NCBI GenBank assembly: GCA_037349315.1
Contig: JBAIAC010000574.1
Span: forward strand, 1-64,000
DNA length: 64,000 nt
Source: Chelydra serpentina
Lineage: Eukaryota; Chordata; Testudines; Chelydridae
Reading direction: 5' to 3'
Shown here: positions 36,101-47,285 of the stretch, one piece after another
Layout of the letters: each line of letters starts with the position of its first letter
How positions within the stretch are numbered: the stretch's first letter is position 1
Notes under the pieces: model-generated
Databases searched by the model: none
Told to the model about the DNA's origin: nothing
The model's input: only the letters and a program-made list of their open reading frames with translations
Position numbers and translations under genes: made by a program

Positions 36101-39100
36101 GCGTGTGCATGGGGGTGTGTCTGCATGTGCAAAGGGGTGTGCGGAGGGTGTCTGTGTGTGCACGGGGTGTGCGCAGGGTGGGTGTGCATGGGGGGTGTTG
36201 CCGAGGGGACTCCTCTGCTGTGGGGGGACGTGGGGTTGGCATCTCGGGGAACCCAAATAGCCAGAGATGCAGTTTCCATAGTAACCGCAGGCCCCGCATG
36301 GGATGCCCTGGGAACCGAGACCCCAGAGCTTGGGGGCCGGGGCACAGTCACGGGGGGGAGGGGTGTCAGCAGACCCGCCTCGGGCATCGTGCCCCCAGGA
36401 GCATCCCAGAGCCCCCGGTCCCTGCTCCTGCCCCCTGCAGAGGCTGGGCCGGGCTCTGCTTCTCTGGGCCCCCACTCCCAGCCACGCTTGGTACCAGTGG
36501 GGCAGGATCTGGGGCGTGGAGGGGGGGCATCTAGCCCTGGGACAGGACAGCCTGGCCCCCCTGTGGGGGCGGCCTGTGGTGCCACCCCTGCCCCATAGGT
36601 TGTGGGGGGGGGGAACGACTGGCCCCTGCTGGGCGAGGGCCACTCCTGCCCCCCCCAGCCTGGCACCCACCTGGGGTCTTGGCACCCGCTCCAGAAATTC
36701 AGCTCTGCCCCAGGCGCTGATGGAGACCATGAGCGTGGGGCAGGGTGGGGGGCACACGGCAAGGGGCAGGGCGTGTGCCCACCTCTGAGGGGAGGGGGCA
36801 CCACCACCCCCGCTCGGCCCCCAGCCCCTCTGGTGTGGGCGGGAGGCTCTCAGGGTGCCCGCTGCGGCGCAGAGCCCTGGGAGGGGGGGGGGAAATCCCA
36901 GGGGCAGTGAGGGTGACCTGGGCCCAGGGGGAAAGGGAGGGGTCTCCCGCGGCGCCAGCCCCCGATGCCCCCTCCTCACCTGTGTGTTTGCCTCCGCGGC
37001 GCCCCCCTCCAGCAGGCTGCAGAGCAGAGCCAGGTCCGGCAGCCGCTCGCCCCCCGAGGGGCCCGATTCCTGCAACACGCCGGGGGGGGGGGGGGGTCAG
37101 ATGGGGGCTGCAGCTATGCCGGGGGGGGGGGGGCTCCAGAGGCTCCATTTGCCCTGGAGCAGGATGGGGGGGGCTATACCCCCTGCCCCTGATCTCCAGC
37201 CCCCGCAGCCCTCACTTCCCTCTGGCGGGGGGTCAGGTGCCCGGGGAAACTGAATTCATGAGGCTGTTTCCCCAGCTGGAGCCTCGACGCCCACCGGGAA
37301 AGGGGCAGGGGCGGCCCCAACTGGGGGCGGGGGGCAGATTGCGAGCGCTGGGTGTGTCCTGACCCCTGGAACGGAGACCCCAGAGCACCCCTACACCCTT
37401 GGCGAGCCAGCCCCCCACCTCCCTGGCAATGTGAGCCCATCGCCTGGCACCCCAGCCCTGCGGTACCAGTCCCCTGGCACCTCCAGTCCCCACGCAGGAC
37501 CCAACCCAGGCCCCTATGGCAGTGCCCAGCCCCTGGGAATCCAGCCCCCCATAGCAGTGCCCATCTCCCAGGAACCCAGCCCCCATGGCAGTGCCCAGCC
37601 CCCCATAGCAGTGCCCAGCCCCTGGGAACCCAGCCCCCATGGCAATGCCCAGCCCCCCATAGCAGTGCCCAGCCCCTGGGAACCCAGCCCCCATGGCAGT
37701 GCCCCATAGCAGTGCCCAGCCCCTGGGAATCCAGCCCCCCATAGCAGTGCCCAGCTCCCAGGAACCCAGCCCCCATGGCAGTGCCCAGCCCCCCATAGCA
37801 GTGCCCAGCCCCTGGGAACCCAGCCCCCATGGCAATGCCCAGCCCCCCATAGCAGTGGCCAGCCCCTGTGAAACCAGCCCCCATGGCAGCGCCCAACCCC
37901 CATTGGCAGTGCCCAGCCCCCAGGAACCCAGCTCCCCCAGCAGTGCCCAGCCCCCATGGCAGTGCCCAGCCCTCCATAGCAGTGCCCAGCCCCCAGGAAC
38001 CCAGCCCCCCATGGCAGTGCCCAGCCCCCAGGAACCCAACCCCCCACGGCAGTGCCCAGCCCCCCACGGCAATGCCCAGCCCCCCATAGCAGTGCCCAGC
38101 CCCCCATGGCAGTGCCCAGCCCCGCCCCCGGGGCTCTCACCGTGCTCTTGGGCTCCGGGAGGGCAGCAAGGGGCTCGTCGGCTTTGCCCAGCAGCCCCAG
38201 GTCGATGCTCTTCCTCTCCTCCTGCCGGCCGTGCCGCCTGCCCTCGCCCCCGCGCCGGGGCCGACCCTCCGGCTTCCGCTCGCCCTTGGCCAGGCTGCCG
38301 ACGCTCAGCTTGCGCACCGGGGTGGTCAGCCACTTCCTGAGGGTGCTGACGGAGCGCCGGGAGCTGGGCGAGCCGGGCGCCGAGCCGGGCGAGGGCTGGG
38401 GCGGGAGGGAGGCCGCCGAGGCCGAGATGCTGCCATCACTGCCTGCCACGGAGTAGGATTCTGTGGGAGAGGAGAGGCCGAGGGGTCAGAGGGGCAGGCA
38501 CGAGGTGGGCACAGGGTGTGCATGGAGCAGGTGGGGGTGGGCACAGGGTGGGCAGGGGGCTGGCACAGGGTGTGGGGTGGGCACAAGGCGGGCAGGAAGG
38601 GGTGGACACAGGGTGGGCAAGGGGATGGCACAGGGTTTGGGGTGGGCACAGGGTGGGCAGGGGATAGGAAGGGGTGGACACAGGGTGGGCAGGGGGCAGG
38701 AAGGGGGTGGGCACAGGGTGGGCAGGGGGCTGGCACAGGGTTTGGGGTGGGCACAGGGTGGGCAGAGGGCAGGAAAGGGTGGACACAGGGTGGGCACAGG
38801 GCTGGCACAGGGTGTGGGGTGGGCAGGAAGGGGCGGACACAGGGTGGGCAAGGGGCTGGCACAGGGTTTGGGGTGGGCACAGGGTGGGCAGGGGGTAGGA
38901 AGGGGTGGACATAGGGCTGGCACAGGGTGTGGGGTGGGCAGGGGGCTGATACAGGGTGGGGAGTGGGCACAGGGTGGGCAGGGGGCAGGAAGGGGTGGAC
39001 ATGGTGGGCACAGGGCTGGCACAGGGTGTGGGGTGGGCACAGGGTGGGCAGGGGGCAGGCAGGGGTGGACACGGTGGGCACAGGGCTGGCACAGGGTGTG

Positions 39101-42100
39101 GGGTGGGCACAGGGTGGGCAGGGGGCAGGAAGGGGTGGACACAGGGCTGGCACAGGGTGTGGGGTGGGCAGGGGGCTGGCACAGGGTGGGGAGCGGGCAC
39201 AGGGTGGACAGGGGGCAGTCAGGGGGTGGGCACAGGGTGGGCCAGGGCCAGGACCGGGGAGAAGCTCTGGAGGCGCGAGGGCTGACTCTCCAGGTAGGCC
39301 GCAGGGATACTCCATGGGGGGTGGCATGAGGGTGGTGGAGAGCCAAGGGGCACCCTGAGCAGGCATGGAGGAGATGGGAACACAGACATGCTGGGGACTC
39401 TCACATGGGTCCAGAGCAGATTCTCCGTGGGGGGGGGGGCAGGATGGACACATACACTGAGCAGAGAGAGCGTTTGGGGGTGGCTTGGGGGGTACCAGCC
39501 GGGCATAGAGGGGTGCTGCTGAGGGTGGGCAGGGCTGGCAGCTTCTCTCCAGGCCCAGGAGAGAAGCCAAGTCTCTCCGGGCCCTGGTTGACAGCATGGG
39601 ATAAAAAACTTGGGAAGGGCCCCCATCCCTCAGCCCCACAGCGGGGAGCTCTGGCAGCAGGGGGCGGGGGGCTGCTGGGACTTAGCCCAGCGCAGAAATC
39701 TAATCCCTTCTCTCCAAACAATTCCTGCTGCGGAACGGAGCCGGCGCCGGACGGCCCTGGCACGTCGGCTGCAGCCTTGTCCTCTCTGTCCTGCAGACCC
39801 CCTGCAAAGCCCCCTGCCCTCCCCGCAAGCCCGGGCGGGGGCAGGGCTTCCAAAGAGCTCCCCTCCCAGCGCTCAGGGCCCGCGGGTAAATCAGGCCCCA
39901 GGGATCGGGGCCTAAAGGGGAGCAGCGGGAGCTCTGGATAATCGGGTCCAGGGGGGGCGTGCGAGTACGGGTGTGCACAAGGACGCACGTGCGAGCGCAG
40001 AGGTGTGCGCGTGAATGTGGGCACGCGTACGTGCGTGTGTGCGCTTTCGCAGCCGCGCGCGCTAGGCCGGGGGTTAGGGAGAAACGTGAGAAGCAATTAA
40101 GCTCCTTTATGGCACGAGAGAGGCAAAACCACAAGAGCCCCCACCCAAAGCACCAGCCCGTGAGGAATCTGAGCTATGGGGGCGGGGGGCTTCCAAGGGG
40201 GGCCTGGATGCAAACCCAGAGGGCTGGGGATCCTTTGGGTAGAGCTGTGGCTACCTGCAGAGAAGCAGCAGAAAAAGCCCAGGAACGTGGCCTAGGGAGC
40301 GTGAGAGCTTTTGAGCACAGCGCTGGCTGGGAAGTGGCTTGGGACGGGAGCAAAGTACCAGCCTCCCGCTGATTGATTCCTGCTGCCTCCGGGGACGCAG
40401 GACTTTGTCCATACGCAGGATTGCACCAAAGATCCCGGTTCCAGCTGCGATTCCTCCCCCGACTAGAAACAACTCCCCTCCCCATAATCCCGGCCCCCCT
40501 CGCACACGCGCCCCGCCATCGGCACCCACCTCCAGCCCATTTCAAACCCACACTTTACCCAGCGGGGGAGCCTCGTCCCAGCCCCATCTCTTGGGAGGGG
40601 CGGCGAGGGAGGCGCCTCCCCAAAGCAACAGAGCTGGGGAGGGAACCCAGGAGTCCGAGGCCCCTGCCAGCTGCTTTGGGGAAACTGGGACATGGCTGAC
40701 CCTTACGGTGCCCGCTCTCAACACTGCTATCTGTCAGCGGCAAAGCCTGTGGCAGGCGGGACAGGGGGAGGGGAGGCCCCCCCGGCAGGGCCCAGCTAGG
40801 CGGGGGGGTGGCGGGGGCAGGACCAGCGCCTGGCGGGAGGTGATAATCCCATGCAGCGAGGCGGCACCTGCTCCCGAAATAACCTCGCCTGCGTCAGGAG
40901 CCCGGGACGTGTCAAGCCACCGCCAGGGGCGCCCGGCCTCACCCACGCGGCCGCGCCAGCAGGGGCGAGGCGGAGGGGCCTGGGCACAGAGCTAGGGGGA
41001 CGTGCCGCCCCCCACGGGAGAGGGGCTCCCTCGGACACCGGCCCGAGCCGGCACCTCCACCCTCAGCTGGGGGGCAGCCCTGGGCTGGCTCCGGGATGCC
41101 CCAAACCACCTGCCAGTCCTGGAATCCCAGGCCCCAGGGGAGGGGGCTGATCCCTGATGCCCCCCTGTCAGCCCCTACTCTCCCCCTGTGGAACAGGAGG
41201 TGCCCCCCCGAGTTTGTCCCCACACGCCCTCCGGCCCCAGCATCCTGCCCCCACCGCCCAGCTCCCGGGAGCCTCCCCACCCCGGCTGTGTGCCAGGGGA
41301 GGGGCCGTGCGCCCGCAGGGGGCTGTGCCCGGAGAGATTCTTGGCACTGCCAGCGAGCGGCCGCCCTGTTCCACTCGCTGTACCCGGGGCGGGGGGTCCC
41401 GGGGCCGGGCCGGGCGGGGGATTGTGTGACTTGAGTTGGGTTCTTTATTCGTTTTCTTTTAAAGGCTCCTAAGGACCGGGAGCGGGAGTGGGGGCCGGGT
41501 CCCAGAGACGGGGCTTTGGGACCCTGCAGCAAACTGGAGGGGGCTGGAACCGGTGCCCCCCCAATGGGGAAAGGCCCCGTACCCCATTCCCTGTGCCAGC
41601 CGGCGCCCCCTAGAAGGGAAAGGCCCCGTACCCCGTTCCCTGTGCCAGCCGGTGCCCTGCCCCGGATCAGAGCCGGCGCCCCCTAGAGGGGAAAGGCCCC
41701 ATGCCCCGTTCCCTGTGCCAGCCGGTGCCCTGCCCCGGATCAGAGCCGGCGCCCCCTAGAGGGGAAAGGCCCCATGCCCCGTTCCCTGTGCCAGCCGGTG
41801 CCCTGCCCCGGATCAGAGCCGGCGCCCCCTAGAGGGGAAAGGCCCCATGCCCCGTTCCCTGTGCCAGCCGGTGCCTCGCCCCGGATCAGAGCCACGTGAT
41901 ACTCCCAGTAACCTGCGGGATCCCTGCGCTCACCAGCTTTTCCGAGGAAGCCCCACAGGGTGGTGCCGGTGCCCGGTGGTGCCAGGGCTGAGGTGGGGGA
42001 GCTGGGTGGCCGCAGGGGAGAGGGGCTGAGGCTGGGGCGGAGCATGGCTGGGCTGGCGGCCAGGCGCCCGAGCCCAGCAAAGGCAGCTTGTGTTCGCTGT

Positions 42101-45100
42101 CTCGCCAGCCCTCCCGCACCCAGGCTGGCACTGGGCACCGGGCTCCATGTGCCACGGGCCTGGCAGCAGACGCCAGCCACGCCCCAGGGTGGGCAGCACC
42201 CGGCGTGGCTGGATTTACTGAGCCCTGTGGGCTGAGCAATCCCTGCTCCTGGAGCCCGGAGAAGCCAGGAGTCCTGGCTCCCAGCCCCCCCTGCCCCCTT
42301 CTCTACAACCAAAGAGGGATGAGCAGGGCACACGGCTGAGCTCAGAACAGAGGGTGCTGAGGGGCACCTGTCTGCAGCACCCCTGGGTGGTGAGGGGCCA
42401 TGTGGGACCTTTGGGGAGGGGCCAATCTGGGAAGACACCCTCCCACAGGAAAATCCTGGAGGGGGAGTCCGCTCCCTGCTGCCCTTCCAGTGTGTGTGTG
42501 TGTGGGGGGGAGCTGCTGGAGCGAAGGGGGGACTCCAGGAAGCAGGCAGGGTGGGGAGGGGTAGCGCTAAGACCTGCCCCACACTGGGGCCGGTCCCTGG
42601 GGGTGGGACTCCCAGACAGCAGCCAGGGGGTTAAGTGCAAGGCTCCCCCCGCCCATCCCGGGATCCTGCCAACATTTTTTCCCATTACGTTCTGTTTATT
42701 TTAATGAGGCTGACAAAAAAATGTTGATGTTATTATTGTATAAACAGGCTGTGCTGGGGGGGGGCAGGCCCTGGGCTGGGGGGGGTGGGGGGCAGAGGGC
42801 TGGGGAGGAGGGGACAGTACGATCAGCCAGGGTGGAAGAGAATTGGCCAGGGAGTGGGGGCAAGAGACCAGAGAACTCAGGGTGGGGGGGAGCCAGCTGG
42901 GGCGGGGGGGGCCCTGGGAGATCAGCTGGGGGAGGAGCCAGGGAGCTGGGGGGGCGTCAGCTGAGGGAGGAGTTGGGGGGTCAGCTGGGGGAGGAGCCAG
43001 TGAGCTGGGGGAGGAGCCTGGGGTGTCAGCTGTGGGGACACAGGGAGATCAGCTGGGGGAGGAGCCAGTGAGCAGGGTGGGTGGGGGGGAAGGCACAGGC
43101 ACACAGCTGCCCTGGGTGGGGGGAACTGGGGGGGATCCCGCAGGGGGAGTTCGTGCCAACATTCCCCAGCAGCAGCTGCAGAAGCAGGACAGACCCTGAT
43201 GGCCTCCCCCAGCCCCGGGAAGCCAGGGACCCCCCCTCAGAGCTCCGTGTGGTTCCCCTGGGACCCCCACTCACCTAGCCACGGGGGGAACCCAGGCCTG
43301 AAACAAGGGAGGGCTGCGGGTCGGGAGTGACGGGCACCGGCAATGCTGCGGGGGTGTGGGGAGCCCAGCCCTGGGCTCGCCGGGGCCTGCGCGTCGGGAG
43401 TGAGGGGCACCGGCAGAGCTGGGCAGTTTGCTGTCAATCGTGTTAGCTCTGCACCCTCACAGCGCCCCCCCCCCCAGCCCCCGCCGCTACCCGGGCTCAC
43501 TGGGCAGCTAGGACCCCCCCACCCCCACCCCACGGCGCCAGGCCCTGCTGCAACGGGCAGCCGCAGCGCTCGGGAGCAACGGGACACTACTGCTGACTCG
43601 GCGGGTTTGCCAGGCCCGCGGGGGGGGGGGGGGGGGCTGTCTGCGCTGCCCCCCCCACCCCCCCCCCGCCTGTGAGCTCATCTCTCCCACACAGAGCCCT
43701 CCCTGGGCATTGGGAGCCGAGCCCTGTGAGGGGAGGGAAACCCGGGGCTTCGGGGGGGGGGCGGCAGATGGGGGCTGTCCAGCCAGGCGGGGGGAGTGGG
43801 GGCCTTGCCAGGGCTCGCATTGTCCCTGGTCACAACAGCTCCATTTTCGGTGTGGGGGGGTCATGCCGGAGAGTCCAGGGCGGTGTCGGGGCCTTGAGCC
43901 CCGGGACAGGTCCTGTGGGGTGATCAGGCAGGGTCCCTGTGGCCTGGGGTGTTCCCTGCCCTGCTGGGGCCCCCTGGGGGAAGCGCTGGTGCAACCGGCC
44001 CCTCCGGCGTTCAGGGGAGCCGGGATCTTTGGACCAACATGGGGGGATCCCCAGATTCCGGGCCAAAGGGGGCAGCCGGACAGGGGGGCTGTGTCACCTC
44101 TGGCTGCGGCTGGCTGGCTCCACACTAGGTCCTGCCCCCGGGCTGCCCCCCTCCCTGGCCGTCCACCACATCCTCCCGGGCCGTTTGGCTGGCCACGCCC
44201 CCATCACCCCACGGACGGGCTGGACTCCTGCCAAACAATGCCAGCAGGAGCAAGCAACCCGCCAATAAGAACCCGGTCTGGCGAGAGACCCTACGAAAAC
44301 AGAGCAGAGCCCGCAGACCTGAGCCCTCCGGCAAGCTGCCGACAAAGGATCCCAGTCTGCCCAGTCCAGAGCTCCTGGGAGACCCTACAATAACACACCC
44401 ATCTGGGTACATTCACGTAACTTCAGGGAGACCCTACAATAACACACCCGTCTGGGTACATTCACGTAACTCCAGGGAGACCCTACAATAACACACCCGT
44501 CTGGGTACATTCACGTAACTCCAGGGAGACCCTACAATAACACACCCGTCTGGGTACAGTCACAAAACTCCAAGCAGATCCTACAATAACACACCCATCT
44601 CGGTTAACTCCAGGAAGACCCTACAATAACACACCAGTCTGGGTACATTCACGTAACTCCAGGGAGACCCTACAATAACACACCCGTCTCGGTTAACTCC
44701 AGGAAGACCCTACAATAACACACCAGTCTGGGTACAGTCACATAACTCCAGAAAGACCCTACAGTAACACACCAGTCTGGGTACAGTCACATAATTCCAA
44801 GCAGATCCTACAATAACACACCCATCTCGGTTAACTCCAGGAAGACCCTACAATAACACACCAGTCTGGGTACAGTCACATAATTCCAAGCAGATCCTAC
44901 AATAACACACCCGTCTGGGTACAGTCACATAACTCCAAGCAGACCCTACAATAACACACCAGTCTGGGTACAGCTATGTAACTCCAGGAAGACCCTACAA
45001 TAACACACCAGTCTGGGTACAGCTATGTAACTCCAGGAAGACCCTACAATAACACACCAGTCTGGGTACAGCTATGTAACTCCAGGAAGACCCTACAATA

Positions 45101-47285
45101 ACACACCAGGTGTGACGGGGGATAGGGGAAGAATTCTCAGTAAGGAAAGAGAATTTCAGTGCCAGGTTTCTGAGGGGACCCTCGAGCCTGAAGGAGGGAG
45201 GGGTCTGCTGCTCTGGCAGGGGAAAGGGTAGCCGTACACTGAGCAGAGCCCCACTCCCCTTCCAGAGCCAGGGATAGAACCCAGGAGTCCTGGGCTCAGA
45301 GCTGCCCCCTCTCTGCTGGGCCGGGCAGTGCGGGGCCTGGTGATCAGAGAGCAGCTCTTTCCCGGCAGCTTGGCTGGTGCCCCCTCCCCCCACACTGGGT
45401 CCCCAGCACCCCCACGGCCTGTCCGGCTCCCACCACTGACCCAGGACACCCCCTGGCACCGAGACCCTCCCCACGATGCCTAGCACTGGGACATCCCCCC
45501 CACCAGTGACCCAGGTCTGCGGGGAAGGGGCAGAGGTCCTGGCACTGGGGGCCGCTGGTCTGCACCGCGCCCCATCAGCCCGCTCTGCCCTCAGGCTGGC
45601 CAGGCGGGGGCGCTGTCGAGAGACACAGCAATGGGCCGCAGCTCCCAGCGAGGATCCCCTGGGCTGGGGGCCATGAACACCACCACTGTGCCCCCAGGTG
45701 AGTGATCAGGCCCCATTGCCCCCCAGAGCTGGGGATAGAACCCAGGTGTCCTGGGCTCCCAGCCCCCACTGCTCTAACCCGCTAGCCCCCATGCCCCTTC
45801 AGAGCTGGGGATAGAACCCAGGTGTCCTGGGCTCCCAGCCCCCACTGCTCTAACCCGCTAGCCCCTACTCCCCTCCCAGAGCTGGGGATAGAACCCAGGA
45901 GTCCTGGGCTCTCAGCCCCCACTGCTCTAACCCGCTAGCCCCCACTCCCCTCCAGAGCTGGGGATGGGACCCAGGAGTTTTATTAATGTGCCCCTTGCTC
46001 CCAAACCTGCAGTGGGGGGGCTGGGGATTGAGGGGTCCCATGGTCTCCCCCATCAGACACGTCTCTGGGGCCTGGAAGGAAAGTGCCAGAGGTTGGATCA
46101 TGGAACAGAAAAGGACCCTCATGCCCCAGCCACAGGGCCACTGGGGACGCCTTCCCCCCCCCCCCCCCCGGCCATGCGGCCACCTGGGACACACGCCCCC
46201 TGCCCCCCAGCTCTGCCAGTGCCCCTCAATCCCGACCCGCAGCCTCCATCTAGCCCAGCCCTGGGCTCCCCCCGCCCCCAGCTCTACCGATGCCCCTCGA
46301 CCCAGGGAAGCGGAGCTGCCCCCAAGTACAGAGCACCCCCCGGAGAAGAGGGGGGGTGCGGGGATGCTGCAGGACCCTCACCCCCAGCCTCGGCCCAGCA
46401 TGGGCAGCACAGTGCCACGGAGCGGCTGGGGGCAGGGCACCTCCGACTGGCCCTTCCTGGAACTGCAGACTGAGGTGGGGCTCAGGGGTACACAGGCCCC
46501 CAGCCAGGGCCCCACCCAGAGCCCTGGGCAGATCCCTGGTCCAGGAGCCAAAATCCTGCTCTGGTGCAGGGCGAGGGGGCGCTGGGGGCAAAGGGGTAAG
46601 AGCCTGGGGTGCACAGACAGACGGAGGGCCCCCTCCCTGCCCCCACCCTGGGGGGGGACCAACGCACCCCCAACCCCGGCAGCCCCAACACACACACCCG
46701 GCGCCCCCCCCAGTTCTAAATTCGCCTGGGCCCCCTCCCTGCCCCCACCCTGGGGGGGGACCAACGCACCCCCAACCCCGGCAGCCCCAACACACACACC
46801 CGGCGCCCCCCCCCAGTTCTAAATTCGCCCGGGCCCCCTCCCTGCCCCCACCCTGGGGGGGGACCAACGCACCCCCAACCCCGGCAGCCCCAACACACAC
46901 ACCCGGCGCCCCCCCCCCCCCCCCCAGTTCTAAATTCGCCTGTCCCTCTTGTTCCAAACTTCTCCGGTCTCCCGCCCCCCCCCCCCCCACCGTGCGCCCG
47001 CTGCCCGGCTCAGCCGTGCCAACGGGGCGAGGCCGCGGGGCATCCACAGGCTGGAGCTGGCGGCATCCTGGGCAGCGGCTGCCCGCTGCGCCGTGCCCCG
47101 GAGAGGTGCCCGCCGGGGACAGCGCCCCGGTGCAGGTGTGGGGGGGGGGGGCAGAGCCCGCGCCGTGGGGGGGGGGGGAAGGGGAGTCACTGACCTCGCG
47201 CCCGGGAGTCACAGCAGCTGCTCTTGGCGAGCACTTTGCGGAACAAGTGTTGGCAGGAGCAGCCTTGCTGGTGCCCCCCTTTCAT
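24056..47285 (-). CDS. ARHGEF25: ARHGEF25 (p63RhoGEF/GEFT), 16-exon isoform
   Basis: Complement join of 16 exons, 1959 nt, 652 aa (human about 580). The protein catalyses GDP-GTP exchange on RhoA and is activated by Galphaq/11 at the plasma membrane. Residues 1-30 (MKGGHQQG..., Cys 24-25) match the palmitoylated N-terminus. Residues 31-205 are a low-complexity linker with [13 protein letters not shown], a motif that also resembles the kalirin/Trio linker. DH domain about 206-390, with [13 protein letters not shown] and [19 protein letters not shown] domain about 391-505, with the extension [21 protein letters not shown] used for Galphaq binding. The C-terminus [11 protein letters not shown] is identical to the mammalian end. 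All introns are GT-AG and phases agree throughout. Kalirin and Trio are the nearest alternatives, excluded by the short N-terminus and this tail. Confidence 0.95.

Noticed and set aside
24056..38460. Assignment of the DH-PH gene to kalirin or Trio
   Set aside because: The DH, PH and [13 protein letters not shown] segments resemble them, but the short N-terminal exons, exon order and the [10 protein letters not shown] tail match ARHGEF25.
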